64,000 nucleotides of DNA from Mucidula mucida (GCA_015501055.1 JADNYV010000009.1:124001-188000); one strand, 5' to 3'. Shown: positions 23,797-35,000, counted from the stretch's first letter. Made by a program: numbers and translations. Notes: a model not told the origin generated them from the letters alone.

Positions 23797-23807
23797 GGAG
23801 GGGGTGA
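23795..23807 (+). other. polypurine tract of gypsy A
   Basis: AAGGAGGGGGTGA directly precedes the 3' LTR start TGTTATG. Confidence 0.75.
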
Positions 23808-24335
23808 TGTTATGAATCGCCATATTTTCACATTTTCAATCTTATCATATCTTATCGGGGGCTTGTCTTATCAACCAACGGACTGTTTCATCATCTGTTT
23901 CGTCACCGATCATACTCCTTTTCATTACCAAAGCCGTACTCATGTTGGACACACACCCAACACATGGATGACATCATACATGCCAATACCTCATGGACTA
24001 CCTATTGTATACACACCACCGACACTCGTAGCACACATGGTTGTTTCAGTATTATTACTTACATGCAGTTACCACTCGTATTTAATGGTTTCATGGACTA
24101 GTAGCATACAACACTGGGTCAAGGGCGTGGAGTTATCCCTAGCGGAAACACATATGGACAAGGAGTCCCAAACACAGGCTTACTAGTATATAAGCAGTAG
24201 TATAGTATCATTGTACTTTAGTTCCGATCTCGTTTATACACCTGGCCTAGCCTAGTCTTACGAACACGAACATTTTCTTCCTTAGTTCTTGCTGTGGTAC
24301 CTGGTTGAGTCTCGTGGCTTAGTCAGTCGCTAACA
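23808..24335 (+). repeat. 3' LTR of gypsy A
   Basis: Same length as the 5' LTR, differing at three positions by eye, and followed by the GAGAA target copy. Confidence 0.92.
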
Positions 24336-25070
24336 GAGAACAAGTCAATGGTACAGGAGACGGTGCCGGAGATGGCGCAGCGGACATGGTTGCCTTTGGT
24401 GCAAAGAAAGATCTCATCATACTTGCTTGAGAGCTGATTGCGCATTAGCCATGAGATGAGAAAGATAATTAAAACTCACCCTTTACGTGTCTTTGCATCC
24501 TGCTCCTCCTGCTTCCTGGCCTTTCTTGCCTTCTCCCTCTGCCAACTTGCAGATTGGCCATTATACCCAAGGCTCCGCTTCGCAGTCGCCTTCTTCCAAT
24601 CCTTCGAGGACATACCACTCGCAGTATCCGTCAAGGCCTCGTTCACCGTGAGTGGTTTCGCGATTGTTGCCAGCTCCTTCGTCATTGCTTGTTCCGCGGC
24701 TGCCAACACTTCATGTGGCATAATCTCTGCATAATCGTCGTCAGAGACATCCGAGTCTGTCTCATCATCCGTGTCCGAGTAATCACTGTCATCGGAGTCA
24801 TCATCGCCAAGGTCAACAAGGCCAGGTGGGTTGTTGTTAACCGTTCCATCCCAGGTACAAACACCGTCATCGATGGCGCGATCGAGGGCTGCACACAGCT
24901 TCTCATATTCAGCAAGGCGGCAAGCTTCTCTGCAAGCTGCTTTTACTACACGGGCTGCCTCAAGCTTCTCCTTTTCCCGGATTGTTAATTGTTTGCATGG
25001 TTTCTTGTTTTTCGGGGCCATGGAGATGATGTATGGAAGCAAAATGGGTGTATTCTAGGGTTAGGGTCTA

Positions 25071-25500
25071 TGTTAAGAATGTCGGGAATTCTGTGCGTCG
25101 CGTTCGTAGCGACAAATGAAGATAAGCTTTAGGGTTCAATTACCGTGGAGAACGACAGTAAACTTATGTTCGAAGAGAAGAGTAGAACGAAAATAGAATG
25201 AGATTGTGAGCGAAGCGTGTCGTACGAGAGAGAGAAATAGCATGAGATAAGAAACAGATATCGAAAATATGTGTATGGTTGTGCGCAATAGGCAAGGTAA
25301 AGTTGAATCTACATACCGAGCTACTTAAATAGTATGAAGCCTCGTTGCGGAGGCTATGAAACATAGCATACATAAGGCTGTGAGGTACAGCATGATAAAT
25401 AAGGGAGTGAAGGCAGTGAGAGATAGGAAAAGCGAAACACTACGCGTGAGGAGAGGATCACGTCACGTGTATCGCGAAGATCTTCGCGATATCCATAACA
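25071..25500 (-). repeat. 3' LTR of gypsy B
   Basis: 430 bp, with the same palindrome at 25471-25490; seven differences from the other LTR by eye. Confidence 0.9.
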
Positions 25501-25515
25501 GAGCCCCCCTTGCCT
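25501..25515 (-). other. polypurine tract of gypsy B
   Basis: The minus strand reads AGGCAAGGGGGGCTC immediately before the 3' LTR, the expected second-strand primer position. Confidence 0.7.
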
Positions 25516-25529
25516 GAAGTCGCGAATTT

Positions 25530-27179
25530 TTAGGCTAAAAGGAAAGGCTGATTACGATAGCAAGCGGCGTCCAAATCGTCATCCGGATTACGGCGAGTAA
25601 AAGGGTTAAGAGATAGAACGAGGGCGTCCTGTGAGTCGTTGGTGTATATGGAAGCCGAAGAACTGGCGCTCGAACTGCAGGATGGGCCATGACCGTGAGG
25701 GACGTCTGAAAAGTACCCTTCATCGTCTTCCCACTCCGAGAGGTACTCCATGTCGCTGCCGTCTGTGCCGAGGAGGTACGACGGCCGAGGAGGTGGCACA
25801 TTATCGTCCAGTCGAAGGAAGTAGTTGAATTGAGTAACAAGCCCAAGGGCGGTCGCTTCTTCGTCTTCAATAGACCGCTCTATAGCTGGTTGACTAATTC
25901 AGATCGCAAGTAAGAAATAAGAACGTGAGGATCATACCGGTCAAGTATGCCAAATCCTCAACGCTGGCAACGTGCTGCCAGGAATCCGTATGATCTTCTA
26001 GTTCCTTCTCGTCAAAAATCATAGTCTCTACCGCTTCCAAGTCTGAGTGCCTCTCGGTGTCCGGGCTCCATTCCGCGAGTACCTCTAATTTGTCATCGGA
26101 ATCCTTGTAGAACTGCGGTGCTCGTTGAAATCGCTTGGGATGATAAAATAAAGGATCCTCGAAGCTAACCTGATCGGTAGTTTCAGCAGGTTCGTTCTGC
26201 GTCGACCAAGCATCACCGTCCTCTGAACCGTTCGATTCCCACCGTTCATAATCCCAGAAGAAAAGGGGACTGTCTTCGTCATAGTGCCAGCCGTACATCT
26301 GCCTGAGTGCCGAAATGGATAGACCGCGTCGTTCAGCCTCCAGTTGAACAAACCCTGGTGATACGGCTTCGAGGAAATCATAGCAACTCCAACCGTCACA
26401 AGCCCCAAAGTTCCATCTGTCCGCAATACCCTCCTCCAACAAAACTTTGAGCAACGCGCCAAGAATGGTGATGAGGCGCCGTAAATATAGTTGGATCCTG
26501 CGTTCATGCGCAAGAGCCTCTGCGCAAGTTGCCCAAGTGGCGCGGTAGAATCCTGGAATATAGGAGATACAATGATACAGCTGAGAAGGAGTATGAGGCG
26601 CGACAAGTCTTCGGAAGTGATTGGAATGACTGACTGTTTCGGCTAGCACACTTCCTTCGGCCGTAAATTGTAGGACCTCTAACATCATTTCATCGGAAAG
26701 ACGAGGTGATCGGACGTCTTCTGTGAGTACGTTGTTGAAACCGTAGTAGATAGAATCACCTGTATTCCAACAAGTCAGACTCGTTTACCCACCTGAGTGG
26801 TAGTGAACTTACGCAACACAAGAAAGGCCATTAAGGTCTGAAATTTGAATTCGTCGGGACCTGCGAATGAACCGTCCGCGAGCTCAATGATGTCTGCGGC
26901 GTCGAGCGCGTGAATACCTGGAACAACCAGTATTTCGATGACCGTGAGGAGCAAAGAGCTGAGAAGCACAGAGAGGATTGGAAAAAGGGGATCGCGATCG
27001 TCGAGGAGAAGTGGTTTGAGCATGACATTTTCAGAGACGAAGTCGATGGGGGAAGTTGATTGAGATATGGGGAATACTTTGGTGAACAATGGACCTTTTA
27101 TTCTGCGCAGAATCGATTTGGTCGGCGCTCGAAAGATAATATGCTCGTCTTGTGGGAGTAGAAGTCTAGGATGAATCAT
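25530..27179 (-). CDS. unknown 512-residue protein encoded inside gypsy B, downstream of integrase
   Basis: Exons 27179-26813, 26759-25938 and 25879-25530 join in phase (introns 53 and 58 nt with GTAAGT and GTATGA donors) into 512 residues with no frame damage. The N-terminal part has one hydrophobic stretch (LFPILSVLLSSLLLTVIEIL). The middle is helical (HERRIQLYLRRLITILGALL, GWSCYDFLEAVSPGF). The C-terminal part is acidic and Ser-rich (WEDDEGYFSDV, SCSSSASSSASIY). No signal peptide, zinc site or envelope feature is visible, and I do not recognise the family. It lies between the integrase stop and the purine tract, on the genomic-RNA strand. Either it is a captured host gene or an accessory gene of this lineage. 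Confidence 0.72.
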
Positions 27180-27482
27180 TGGAAATCGTCAGAACGTGTG
27201 TCGCGACGCGTGTTAAGGATTAAGAAATGAAATCCAGGTTAAGATGAAGGGAGAGATAGGGATGCTTATAGCTTCCGTGATCGGTGTTTGATTCCGGAGT
27301 GTTACGCGGTCGAATTGGTTTGGTTTATTCGCTGTGGACTGTCCTAGCAGCCGAACCGGAGAGGAATGATACTTGGGATAAATTTATGTCCCTCGAGTTG
27401 CGGAATTGTGAGTTCTATACCGGTACGCCGTTACTATTCCAATTTTGTGCAGCCTCGGCTTAATACTGAAGTCACGGTCACA

Positions 27483-29573
27483 TCACTCTGACGTGTTCTG
27501 CTTCGATCGCGCTTCCTTCCACTCCTCCAAGATGTATGGTGCGTTTTTGAGTTCCTTCGCAGTTTTCCACCTGTCTTGGCTAGGATCCTGATCCTTCCAA
27601 CGGATCTTGTACTTCTTAACCCTCTTGTGCTTGCCTTTGCCTCGAAAAAACCTTTCCTGGACAATTTTCTCGATTTCGATTTCTTTGTCTAGGACATCCA
27701 AGTCCGTTGGATCGAATCGCTTAGTTGGTTGTACGCCAAACTCTGGCGGGGACTGCTCGTACTTCTCAAGGTGAGCTGTATTCAATACTGGATGTATCTG
27801 GCTGTCTGATGGCATTCTCAACCGGTATGTCACAGGACTTAGTTTCTGAACGATCTCAAATGGCCCATCGTAGCGTGGTAGTAGTTTCCGACCGCGTCCC
27901 TTTTTGTCTTTCTTAAGAAGTTCCAGACTGTGAGGGTTCAGCACAACGAGATCTCCTTCCTCGAATTCGGTAAGTAGACGCCCGTTGTTGTAAGCTTTCT
28001 CCTGAAATGCTTTGCTGATCATTAACGCGTCTTTAGCTCGCAACCGCTCAGCCTCGAACTGTTTGATCATGTCTACGGCGCTGTCCTCTTCGTGGGCTAA
28101 ATGAATCTTGTCTGGTATACCCCCCGATGTCACCAAGTCGCCGATAGGACGTACAACATAGTCCGGATCGCTCAAGATGGCGGCTTCGGTAACAGGATGA
28201 AAACCATACAAAAGGAATGCAGGTGAGTATCCGGTACTCGAGTGAGGAGTAGTGTTGTATGATAGTGCTAACTTGTCAAGCCATTTATCCCAGTCGTTTC
28301 GCTTGGATCCTACATAGGCTCTAAGAGCTATCTCTAGAGTCTGGTTCATTATCTCGGTTTGTCCGTCAGCCTGTGGATGATGCAACGTCGTTAGAGCTCT
28401 TCTCATTCCCATCAGCTCACAGGCTTCTTTCCAGAATGCGTTCCTCCATCGCGTATCACGGTCAGTGATAACCTGCTTTGGTATACCATACTTACAGATA
28501 ATCTCCTTCATGAAGATTTCCGCGGTCTCTTTCGAGTCGATGTGCACCGAGCACGGCACGAAGATCGCAAATTTGGTGAGTTTGTCAACTAATACTAGGA
28601 TGTTATCGAATTTACCTGATGACAGCGGTAATTCGGGAATGAAATCCATGGAGACTACCTCGAATGGCTTCGTAGGAATCGGAATTGGTTGTAAGAGTCC
28701 AACTGGGCCATGCCGCCGTGGTTTGATTTTCTGGCAGATATCGCAGGTGCTGATATATTTCTTAAGATCTCGCGACATTCCGGGCCAATAGTGTGTGGTC
28801 GCCAGGCAATTGTATCCGCGATGATATCCTGCGTGAGCCGACTCTTATAGGTGAGTTATGTATTAGATCCATAACTTCTACTCGCATTGACAACGGCACG
28901 CAGAGTCTGTTGTTTCCGTTGGCGTCCTCAAAGAATATCAGTCCGTTATCGGCATAGAAGTACTGCGGGAATTTGGCGTTCGTATGATATGACGGCTCCT
29001 GAATCGAACTAATTACTTCGCGAAATAGTGGATCTTCAAGGTAAGCGTCTCTCCATCTTGCTATCTCTTCCTGTATTATGCTGACTTGTACGTTGAAGCT
29101 TCGACTACACGCTACGTTTAGCGGATGCTTCTCGAACTTGGTGATTTCGACTTCGATTGCGCTCATGACATCCTCTTGTCCGGAGAAACTTTCCGCGTAC
29201 AGCGTGGCTACCGAAAGTAATTTCTGCTCGAACCTCTCGCCTAACTCACTGTACATGCTACGCAGGGCATCTTCATTGGACCGTGTGAGATCTACGGCTA
29301 AAGATACGTTGGATTTGGACCAGACTCGGGTGGTAATCGACGTCATAGTTGCGAGATTGGGTCCACGTTGGAGTGTACTCGTCCGGCGCGATGGACGATC
29401 CGAAGATTAGGGAAAGCCAAAAATACTGTTCCCCAGGTAAGTAATCGTCTATTCACATTCTGAAAGGTGCGGCTCCATGTTAACGCTGCGTGATCTGTGA
29501 TTGCTAGAATAACTTCGCCTTCCACAAAGGGTTGGAACTTGATTAGGGCCTCTCTAGTCCAAATGCTAGACAA
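27483..29573 (-). pseudogene. gypsy B RNase H remnant and integrase (frameshifted)
   Basis: The RNase H end (FQPFVEGEVILAITDHAALT, RIVHRAGRVHSNVDPISQL) is followed by a stop. The spacer and integrase N-terminus run to about 28850, where one base is missing (after VMDLIHNSPI). The frame then gives HAGYHRGYNCLATTHYWPGM and the core (VVSMDFIPELPLSSGKFDNI, LHHPQADGQTEIMNQTLE). The C-terminus (28778-27483) includes a chromodomain-like end (IEKIVQERFFRGKGKHK, YKIRWKDQDPSQDRWK). The integrase core itself has no stop. Confidence 0.85.
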
Positions 29574-30751
29574 TTACGGTCCAAAATTTGCAGGAGAGAC
29601 GCTCGTTGATCTACAGATAGATTTGGTGAAAGATTAACAGCGGTACTGAAGTCGTTCGAAGGTGTTGGTTCCGGTGGAGTATCAGCCGTCTTTGGTCCGC
29701 CTTTGATTGGACCAACCGAAGCTGGGTCATTGGGTTCAGTAGCGTTCCTCTGGGCTTTTGAAGTGACATCGGAGGTACTTTGGATCACATGAGATCGTGT
29801 CTCGGATCTCGGTCCGATCTCCGTTACTCTCTTCTGTTCTATGACTTGTCGTAAAAACAACGCATGTCTTTCTTGCTGACGACGTGTCTCTTCGTTCCTT
29901 GGTCTCCGGTTGAGCCAGTTTCGTGGATTGAAAGATTTGGCAAGAACTTCTCCTGCGGAGATAACCACGCGTTGATCGGAAAAGTTAGATACATGCAGGA
30001 AAGGATTGTCGCGCTGGATGAGGGAATCAGGTGAGCCCCAGAAGGCTCGTCCGTTATTGTCTTGTTTGATTGATCTTTCGACAAATAGACTATTAGACTT
30101 TGCCGGGAAATGTGCATCAATAGGGATTCTGACGCACATCTCGGGACCTAAAACCACTCGACTTTGAGATCGGACCTTGCCATTAATTTGTCTTCTTCTG
30201 TCGCGTCTTTTTTGCTTCTGCATCTTCTTGTATGCTTGGCTGATTGTCAGTCCTGCTGACACGGCTAGAAGAGTTTTAACAGCAAATGTCTTTCCGTTAT
30301 CCATCATACGGGAATTGTTCAGTGAGTTTCTTACTTCCACCTCTCGTCCGGTGTCTGAAAAGTTGATGAAGGTCTTTCCGTCTCGTCTGATGGTCGATAA
30401 CTGGTACTGATCGGCAAAATCATGCCCAAGGATGAAAGGTGAACTCATTCCCTTGACAATGTAGGCATCTACGGTCATCTGAATTGGTCCTTTCTCCGTT
30501 TCGAAGTATAGGTCTAGCTTTACAAACTTGTTGATGATAGTCGTTCCGATGACCTGAATGAGGTTGATTCGCTGTCCTTGATGCGATTTCGGGTGAGTTG
30601 AAAGCTGTTTCCACGCTTTTTCTGAGATTAACGTGATGTCCGAACCCGAGTCAACAATTACTGGCATAACGTCAAGTCCTATCCCGTTGATACCCGCCTT
30701 CGTCTCCGTAGCCTTACTTCCGAGGAACGTGCATCTCGGGGGTTGTGCCAT
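29543..30751 (-). CDS. gypsy B aspartic protease region, open up to the RT deletion
   Basis: The ATG at 30751 begins MAQPPRCTFLGS. VIVDSGSDITLISEKAW is the retropepsin active site, and PFILGHDFADQY fits the second half. The frame stays open through a basic linker to the usual pre-RT segment (LSVDQRASLLQILDRNCLAF) and then runs into RNase H sequence in another frame. The whole reverse transcriptase domain, roughly 1 kb in related elements, is therefore missing at about 29570. Confidence 0.8.
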   Translation of the reverse strand: MAQPPRCTFLGSKATETKAGINGIGLDVMPVIVDSGSDITLISEKAWKQLSTHPKSHQGQRINLIQVIGTTIINKFVKLDLYFETEKGPIQMTVDAYIVKGMSSPFILGHDFADQYQLSTIRRDGKTFINFSDTGREVEVRNSLNNSRMMDNGKTFAVKTLLAVSAGLTISQAYKKMQKQKRRDRRRQINGKVRSQSRVVLGPEMCVRIPIDAHFPAKSNSLFVERSIKQDNNGRAFWGSPDSLIQRDNPFLHVSNFSDQRVVISAGEVLAKSFNPRNWLNRRPRNEETRRQQERHALFLRQVIEQKRVTEIGPRSETRSHVIQSTSDVTSKAQRNATEPNDPASVGPIKGGPKTADTPPEPTPSNDFSTAVNLSPNLSVDQRASLLQILDRNCLAFGLERP

Positions 30752-31030
30752 AATCTTCCTCAGTTCCAGTAATGGTCGACTAGGGTGAGCAACTCAATAG
30801 CTTACCTTTTCAATGTCTTTTGCTAGTCGTCTTCTTGACCTTCGATTGAGCGCAGGTTTTTCGTAGTACGCTGTGCATGCTCGAGCACTACGCGCTGGCG
30901 ATGAGTACTGTAGCGTTTTGACCGCAAATTCACATAACGGGTCACGGGGGTCTTTGAAGTGAAGCTATATATACATCATAACGGGTCACAGACCACTTTG
31001 GTCAGGCACGAGCCTCCAAATAAGGAAATT

Positions 31031-34000
31031 TCAGGTCCCGCTATAAGCGGAACTGTCCAAAAAAGGCAATTTAAGGGTCTGTGAAGCTATTCGCTGTAAC
31101 TTCAGACCATAATGGGTCACAGGCTGTGAAGTTACAGTTGAAACGCTACAGTATGCTGAGGATGCTGAAAGGTCCGTTAATTCTGAGTCCTGACTATAAC
31201 TGTCACTCATACCCCCCGGGGCTCTTTCAGCAGAGTCGCTGCCTGCTAATGGAGTAGTCCGAAGGGTTCTATCAAAATTCGACGCTTCGCTTTCGGATTC
31301 TGATTCCTCGTTGAGTTCATCCAGGACGTTGCAATAGAGGTCTTCATAATCGTCAAGGGCCTCTCGTAGGTCGTTGTCCGCTTGTGCTAATCGAGTACGT
31401 GCCGTTCTGAATGCTTTCTTTGAATACTTACATTCACAATCCCAATGCATAGCGCTACCACAATGACGACATGGTCGCGCACCCTTAGCCTTGGGAGTCA
31501 AACCTTTCTTCGTAACGTTTGCGTCGTCCTTAGGGAACGCAGGTGGTGGAAGCTTCTCTGATGCTCCAACTAAATTTACCCGGGCGGTATGTTCTCGCTC
31601 TCTTGGAAACCGTTCCTCATAACGATAACGTTGTGGTAGACAGTCGATCAAAGCCTCCTCGTGAAACCGCATAGCGTGCTGAAGATCGACTACGCTTTGG
31701 TAAAGATGCGTGGTAAGAATCATGTTCCATTGACTCGGGGCTCCTTGCATGATTTCGCTAATCATCTCAGAGTTGTTGAAGTTGTACGCGGTGTTTAACA
31801 GGTCTGCTTTCCGAATGAAATATTCACTTGAAGTTTCCTTGGTATGTCCCGATTCTCTAAACCTCGCATCTCCTGCTCGCTTTCTGAGCTTCTCCCACCA
31901 TCTTTTAGTCATGTAATATCCAGTGATTTCCTCGCGCAGAGTTGCCCACTCGACTTTGATTTGTCGGCGGTATGCGAACGGAAGAGACCAATACCATTCA
32001 CTGGCAGCACCGGTGAGTCGTTTTGGCACAATACGTCCTAGCTGCTGCCGCATTCTGAAGCTCATACTAGCTAGATCATCCATTTTTCGAAACCAATGAA
32101 TGATCTTGTCCGTATCGCCATCCCATGGTTCGACATCACTCAATTTTAGTTTCATATCGAAATGAGCTTTGAAAGGACGATTTCCATCGCCACCACCACC
32201 CTGAGCTGGACCGCCGTTACCACCGCCTCCACCAGGATTCCCTCCACCGCCGGGAAGACCTCCTGGGTTGCCATGAGGAGGATTTCCGCCACTGCCTCCA
32301 AATACGGGACCGCCTCCCCCCCCAGGGTGACCGCCGCCTCCTCCAGGGTGACCGCCACCTCCCGGGTGACCGCCTCCTCCTCCAGGGTGACCGCCGCCTC
32401 CAGGGTGACCGCCGTTACTGCCGCCTCCACCAGGATGACCGCCGCCTGTCGGGCCGCCACTGCCACTGCCAGAAGGACCACCAGATCCTCCTGAGGGAGT
32501 GCCTCCGAAAGGTGCTCCTCCTCCATAGCTGCCGCCACCAAAACCACCGCCACCGAAGGGAGGTTGTCCTCCTGTTCCGTAATTAGGTGGATTTAGGTTA
32601 GCCAGTGGACGATTTCCTTGAGAAGGTATGTTACCTTTGCTCAATGGTGACCCGTTTCTGCTGTTCGAGACGTTCAGTACTGGTGCCGTCCTCATTGGTT
32701 CGTCCTCTCTTGTTATCTGCGTTGGTTTGGCTTGGCCTGATTGTGACGGGTAAGCCAGAGACGTTCCACTATTAACAGGCAGTGTATAACTAGCTGATGA
32801 TACGTAGGGTGGAGCTTGGCTATACGGGAAGGGATTAATTTGGGCTGGTAAGCTTCCTGAAGCGGGTGTGTTCGCGGGATTACCTCCTTCGGTATGTTCT
32901 GCAATTGCCGTAGTAGGCATGGTGAAAGGTGGGGACACTGAATGTAACCCTGATTGTTCCTGCATTCGTGCTGTCGATTGAGCAAACCGTATGCTACTGG
33001 GATCACCGTCCGCTGATTTTTCCGGCTTATTTACGGGATTAATCAAGGAATTACGCAAGCCGTCTGCCTCTGACGCAACAAACGCCCCGCTTTGATTATC
33101 AGATGTTGAAGGATTAGGGCCACTTTGAAGAGATGGGTGGATCAATGAGGCTTGACTTGTTCGAGTCTTTGATGGCGGGTTGATATTTCCGATTGAAGTT
33201 AGTATCTCTGTCGGCTGTGATGAATGTTCCTGCCTTGCTGCATTGTCAAATGGGCCTTTTCCTATCATTGGACCGCCTTGTGTAGGGTACTGAGCTGAGG
33301 GAAACGAAGCAGAAATCGATTCGAAAGGATCTTGGGCTGATACTTTCGGTTCTAGCTCTTCTGGAATTGTATTCGCGCGTCGTTGGTGACCCATGAACTG
33401 TGATACTGACGAATACCTTGGTTTGTTTGCCGTACTCACTGGTTTGTCAGATATCCATGGTGTTGCGCCATAGCTGTTGGGATTACTTGTTGCCTGAATC
33501 ACTCGCTCCTGTTCTGCACGAGTCTCCTGATCAAGGTCTCCCCTCCGAATTGTTCCAGCCTCCCAATCATGGTACTCGTCAAGTTCTGACAGTAAGTGTT
33601 CTGTTTGTACGATAAGTCCGAGTACGTATACTTCGTAGTCGTAGTTGTAGAGCCAAAGGTCAATGTTGTTGTCCGGGCCCCATTGTGGCAATGCAACTAG
33701 CTTTCGACCAAAAATTGACATTGACCTAGCGGCCGTGTCGATTTTATTCTGTAATGCTTGAAGGAATTTCCGAAAGAGAGCTTTGTCTAGGCGATAGCCA
33801 TGAACTGTCCCTGACTTCTCGCGAATGACCGTGGGATGATAGATCAGTTTGTACATGAAATCAAGTTCATGTCTGAATGTGACGTTGATTTGAGGGATGG
33901 TAAGAGTGTCCAACGTAGGATAATGTATGTGTTCCTCTACATCAGCTAAGAGTTCTAGAGCTGCAATCCGTCGATCCTGCCATCTCCGGATATCTCCTTC

Positions 34001-34480
34001 CGCCCGTTCTGAATCATTCTTGTATACCTCCCCCACCAATCGACTGATTCCAGCTCGCGGTTGAAAGTGAGGCAGGGCTAAAAGCCTTACGCCTTCCTCC
34101 ATCAAGTCGGGTCCTTCTTCGTTGTCGAGAGAAACAAACTGCCCTATCAGTTCCTCCCCAATAGGATACATATCATCAAAGTGACCTCTGTGCAAGGCGC
34201 CCCAGTGACTCTCCAGATCTACGGGCTGGATGCAATCCTTACCTTTCTGTCGTCGCGTTTTGTCGACATACTCGTTGTTCATGCCTCCAGATCTTGGTGA
34301 CTGACCTCCGGATGCATGCGTATCGGGGACCTCTGCCTGCTGTGGCTGTGAGGAGGTTCCTCCGGCTGTGTCCTCTGTGAGCACAGGATTGGCTCTAGGG
34401 ATTGGGGTATTCTGAGACGTTGCACGGCCACTAGCTGGCGATGCGGTGCAGTGCTGTCCGGCACCCAATGTCTCAGCCAT
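31031..34480 (-). CDS. gypsy B Gag-like polyprotein, unusually long
   Basis: The frame is open from the LTR edge; the first ATG is at 34480, giving about 1149 residues. A long Ser/Pro/Thr/Asn-rich N-terminal half leads to a Gly-rich block (about 32170-32560) built of [12 protein letters not shown] repeats. Next comes the Gag core ([54 protein letters not shown]) and one knuckle [14 protein letters not shown]. An acidic C-terminus ends at 31031. It is intact although Pol is not. Domain assignment rests on the retroelement context and the Gag-like core. Confidence 0.85.
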   Translation of the reverse strand: MAETLGAGQHCTASPASGRATSQNTPIPRANPVLTEDTAGGTSSQPQQAEVPDTHASGGQSPRSGGMNNEYVDKTRRQKGKDCIQPVDLESHWGALHRGHFDDMYPIGEELIGQFVSLDNEEGPDLMEEGVRLLALPHFQPRAGISRLVGEVYKNDSERAEGDIRRWQDRRIAALELLADVEEHIHYPTLDTLTIPQINVTFRHELDFMYKLIYHPTVIREKSGTVHGYRLDKALFRKFLQALQNKIDTAARSMSIFGRKLVALPQWGPDNNIDLWLYNYDYEVYVLGLIVQTEHLLSELDEYHDWEAGTIRRGDLDQETRAEQERVIQATSNPNSYGATPWISDKPVSTANKPRYSSVSQFMGHQRRANTIPEELEPKVSAQDPFESISASFPSAQYPTQGGPMIGKGPFDNAARQEHSSQPTEILTSIGNINPPSKTRTSQASLIHPSLQSGPNPSTSDNQSGAFVASEADGLRNSLINPVNKPEKSADGDPSSIRFAQSTARMQEQSGLHSVSPPFTMPTTAIAEHTEGGNPANTPASGSLPAQINPFPYSQAPPYVSSASYTLPVNSGTSLAYPSQSGQAKPTQITREDEPMRTAPVLNVSNSRNGSPLSKGNIPSQGNRPLANLNPPNYGTGGQPPFGGGGFGGGSYGGGAPFGGTPSGGSGGPSGSGSGGPTGGGHPGGGGSNGGHPGGGGHPGGGGGHPGGGGHPGGGGGHPGGGGGPVFGGSGGNPPHGNPGGLPGGGGNPGGGGGNGGPAQGGGGDGNRPFKAHFDMKLKLSDVEPWDGDTDKIIHWFRKMDDLASMSFRMRQQLGRIVPKRLTGAASEWYWSLPFAYRRQIKVEWATLREEITGYYMTKRWWEKLRKRAGDARFRESGHTKETSSEYFIRKADLLNTAYNFNNSEMISEIMQGAPSQWNMILTTHLYQSVVDLQHAMRFHEEALIDCLPQRYRYEERFPREREHTARVNLVGASEKLPPPAFPKDDANVTKKGLTPKAKGARPCRHCGSAMHWDCECKYSKKAFRTARTRLAQADNDLREALDDYEDLYCNVLDELNEESESESEASNFDRTLRTTPLAGSDSAERAPGGMSDSYSQDSELTDLSASSAYCSVSTVTSQPVTHYGLKLQRIASQTLKLPFLDSSAYSGT

Positions 34481-34570
34481 GCGAGCTAAGATTTCTCGTG
34501 CTTCGCGTACTAAGACCTGTAGAGGTATTCGGGTTGTTCTCGCTGGCAACAAAGACAATGTGTCCACCAG

Positions 34571-35000
34571 TGTTAAGAATGTCGGGAATTCTGCGCGTCG
34601 CGTTCGTAGCGACGAATGAAGATAAGCTTTAGGGTTCGATTACCGTGGAGAACGACAGTAAACTTATGTTCGAAGAGAAGAGTAGAACAAAAATAGAATG
34701 AGATTGTGAGCGAAGCGTGTCGCACGAGAGAGAGAAATAGAATGAGATAAGAAACAGATATCGAAAATATGTGTATGGTTGTGCGCAATAGGTAAGGTAA
34801 AGTTGAATCTACATACCGAGCTACTTAAATAGTATGAAGCCTCGTTGCGGAGGCTATGAAACATAGCATACATAAGGCTGTGAGGTACAGCATGATAAAT
34901 AAGGGAGTGAAGGCAGTGAGAGATAGGAAAAGCGAAACACTACGCGTGAGGAGAGGATCACGTCACGTGTATCGCGAAGATCTTCGCGATATCCATAACA
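34571..35000 (-). repeat. 5' LTR of gypsy B
   Basis: 430 bp. It contains the perfect 20-bp palindrome ATCGCGAAGATCTTCGCGAT (34971-34990) next to one end and ACTTAAATAG-type promoter-like AT-rich sequence. Confidence 0.9.

Larger units (their letters stand above)
17893..24335 (+). mobile_element. gypsy A: Ty3/gypsy chromovirus-type LTR retrotransposon, defective
   Basis: Two 528-bp LTRs (TGTTATGAATCG...CGCTAACA) lie at 17893-18420 and 23808-24335. They are flanked by the 5-bp target duplication GAGAA (17888-17892 and 24336-24340). I counted three differences between the LTRs, all transitions. A purine tract AAGGAGGGGGTGA abuts the 3' LTR. Gag, protease, RT, RNase H, integrase and a chromodomain occur in Ty3 order. 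Pol carries several one-base shifts, a nonsense codon and a deletion. Confidence 0.93.
13939..25021 (-). pseudogene. DDE-superfamily transposase split by two insertions, with one nonsense codon
   Basis: Coding pieces on the minus strand are 25021-24480, intron 24434-24479, then 24433 onward broken by gypsy A (to 17892), on to the hAT site at 17090-17097, resuming at 15260. Intron 14674-14737 follows, then 14673-13939. Read across the removed insertions, the frame stays open. Features in order are a basic/acidic N-terminus, a Pro/Ser linker (RSFFAPKA), a DNA-binding region (GGRLVRLWVRAWLANCEIP), and the catalytic domain with AHDEMTAQANDG, GYQALFLIDNSQGHSAYG and HCELNFIEYFWG as the D, D and E blocks. 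A TGA at 14173-14175 (CGA in related proteins) truncates the last ~80 residues. The gene is inactive through insertions and nonsense. Confidence 0.85.
25071..35000 (-). mobile_element. gypsy B: Ty3/gypsy LTR retrotransposon lacking RT, carrying an extra gene
   Basis: LTRs of 430 bp lie at 34571-35000 (5') and 25071-25500 (3'), with TGTTA...TAACA ends. I counted seven differences, six of them transitions. Flanks are GTCTA (25066-25070) and GTTTA (35001-35005), a target duplication with one change. A purine tract (AAGGGGGGC, minus strand, about 25503-25511) precedes the 3' LTR. Order along the minus strand is a large Gag, protease, RNase H remnant, integrase, then an unrelated three-exon gene. 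RT is deleted. Confidence 0.9.

Noticed and set aside
25164..25373. Matching ORFs in the two gypsy B LTRs (also 34664-34873)
   Set aside because: Repeat copies of non-coding LTR sequence.
25530..27179. Calling the gypsy B extra gene an envelope gene because of its position
   Set aside because: No signal peptide, furin-like site or C-terminal membrane anchor is visible; only one internal hydrophobic stretch.
32260..32440. Regularly spaced GGTGACCGCC-type repeats suggesting a CRISPR array
   Set aside because: They code for Gly/His repeats in frame within Gag; eukaryotic context; no spacer structure.
32162..32494. Thr/Ala/Arg-rich ORF on the plus strand
   Set aside because: Antisense shadow of the Gly/His repeat block of Gag.
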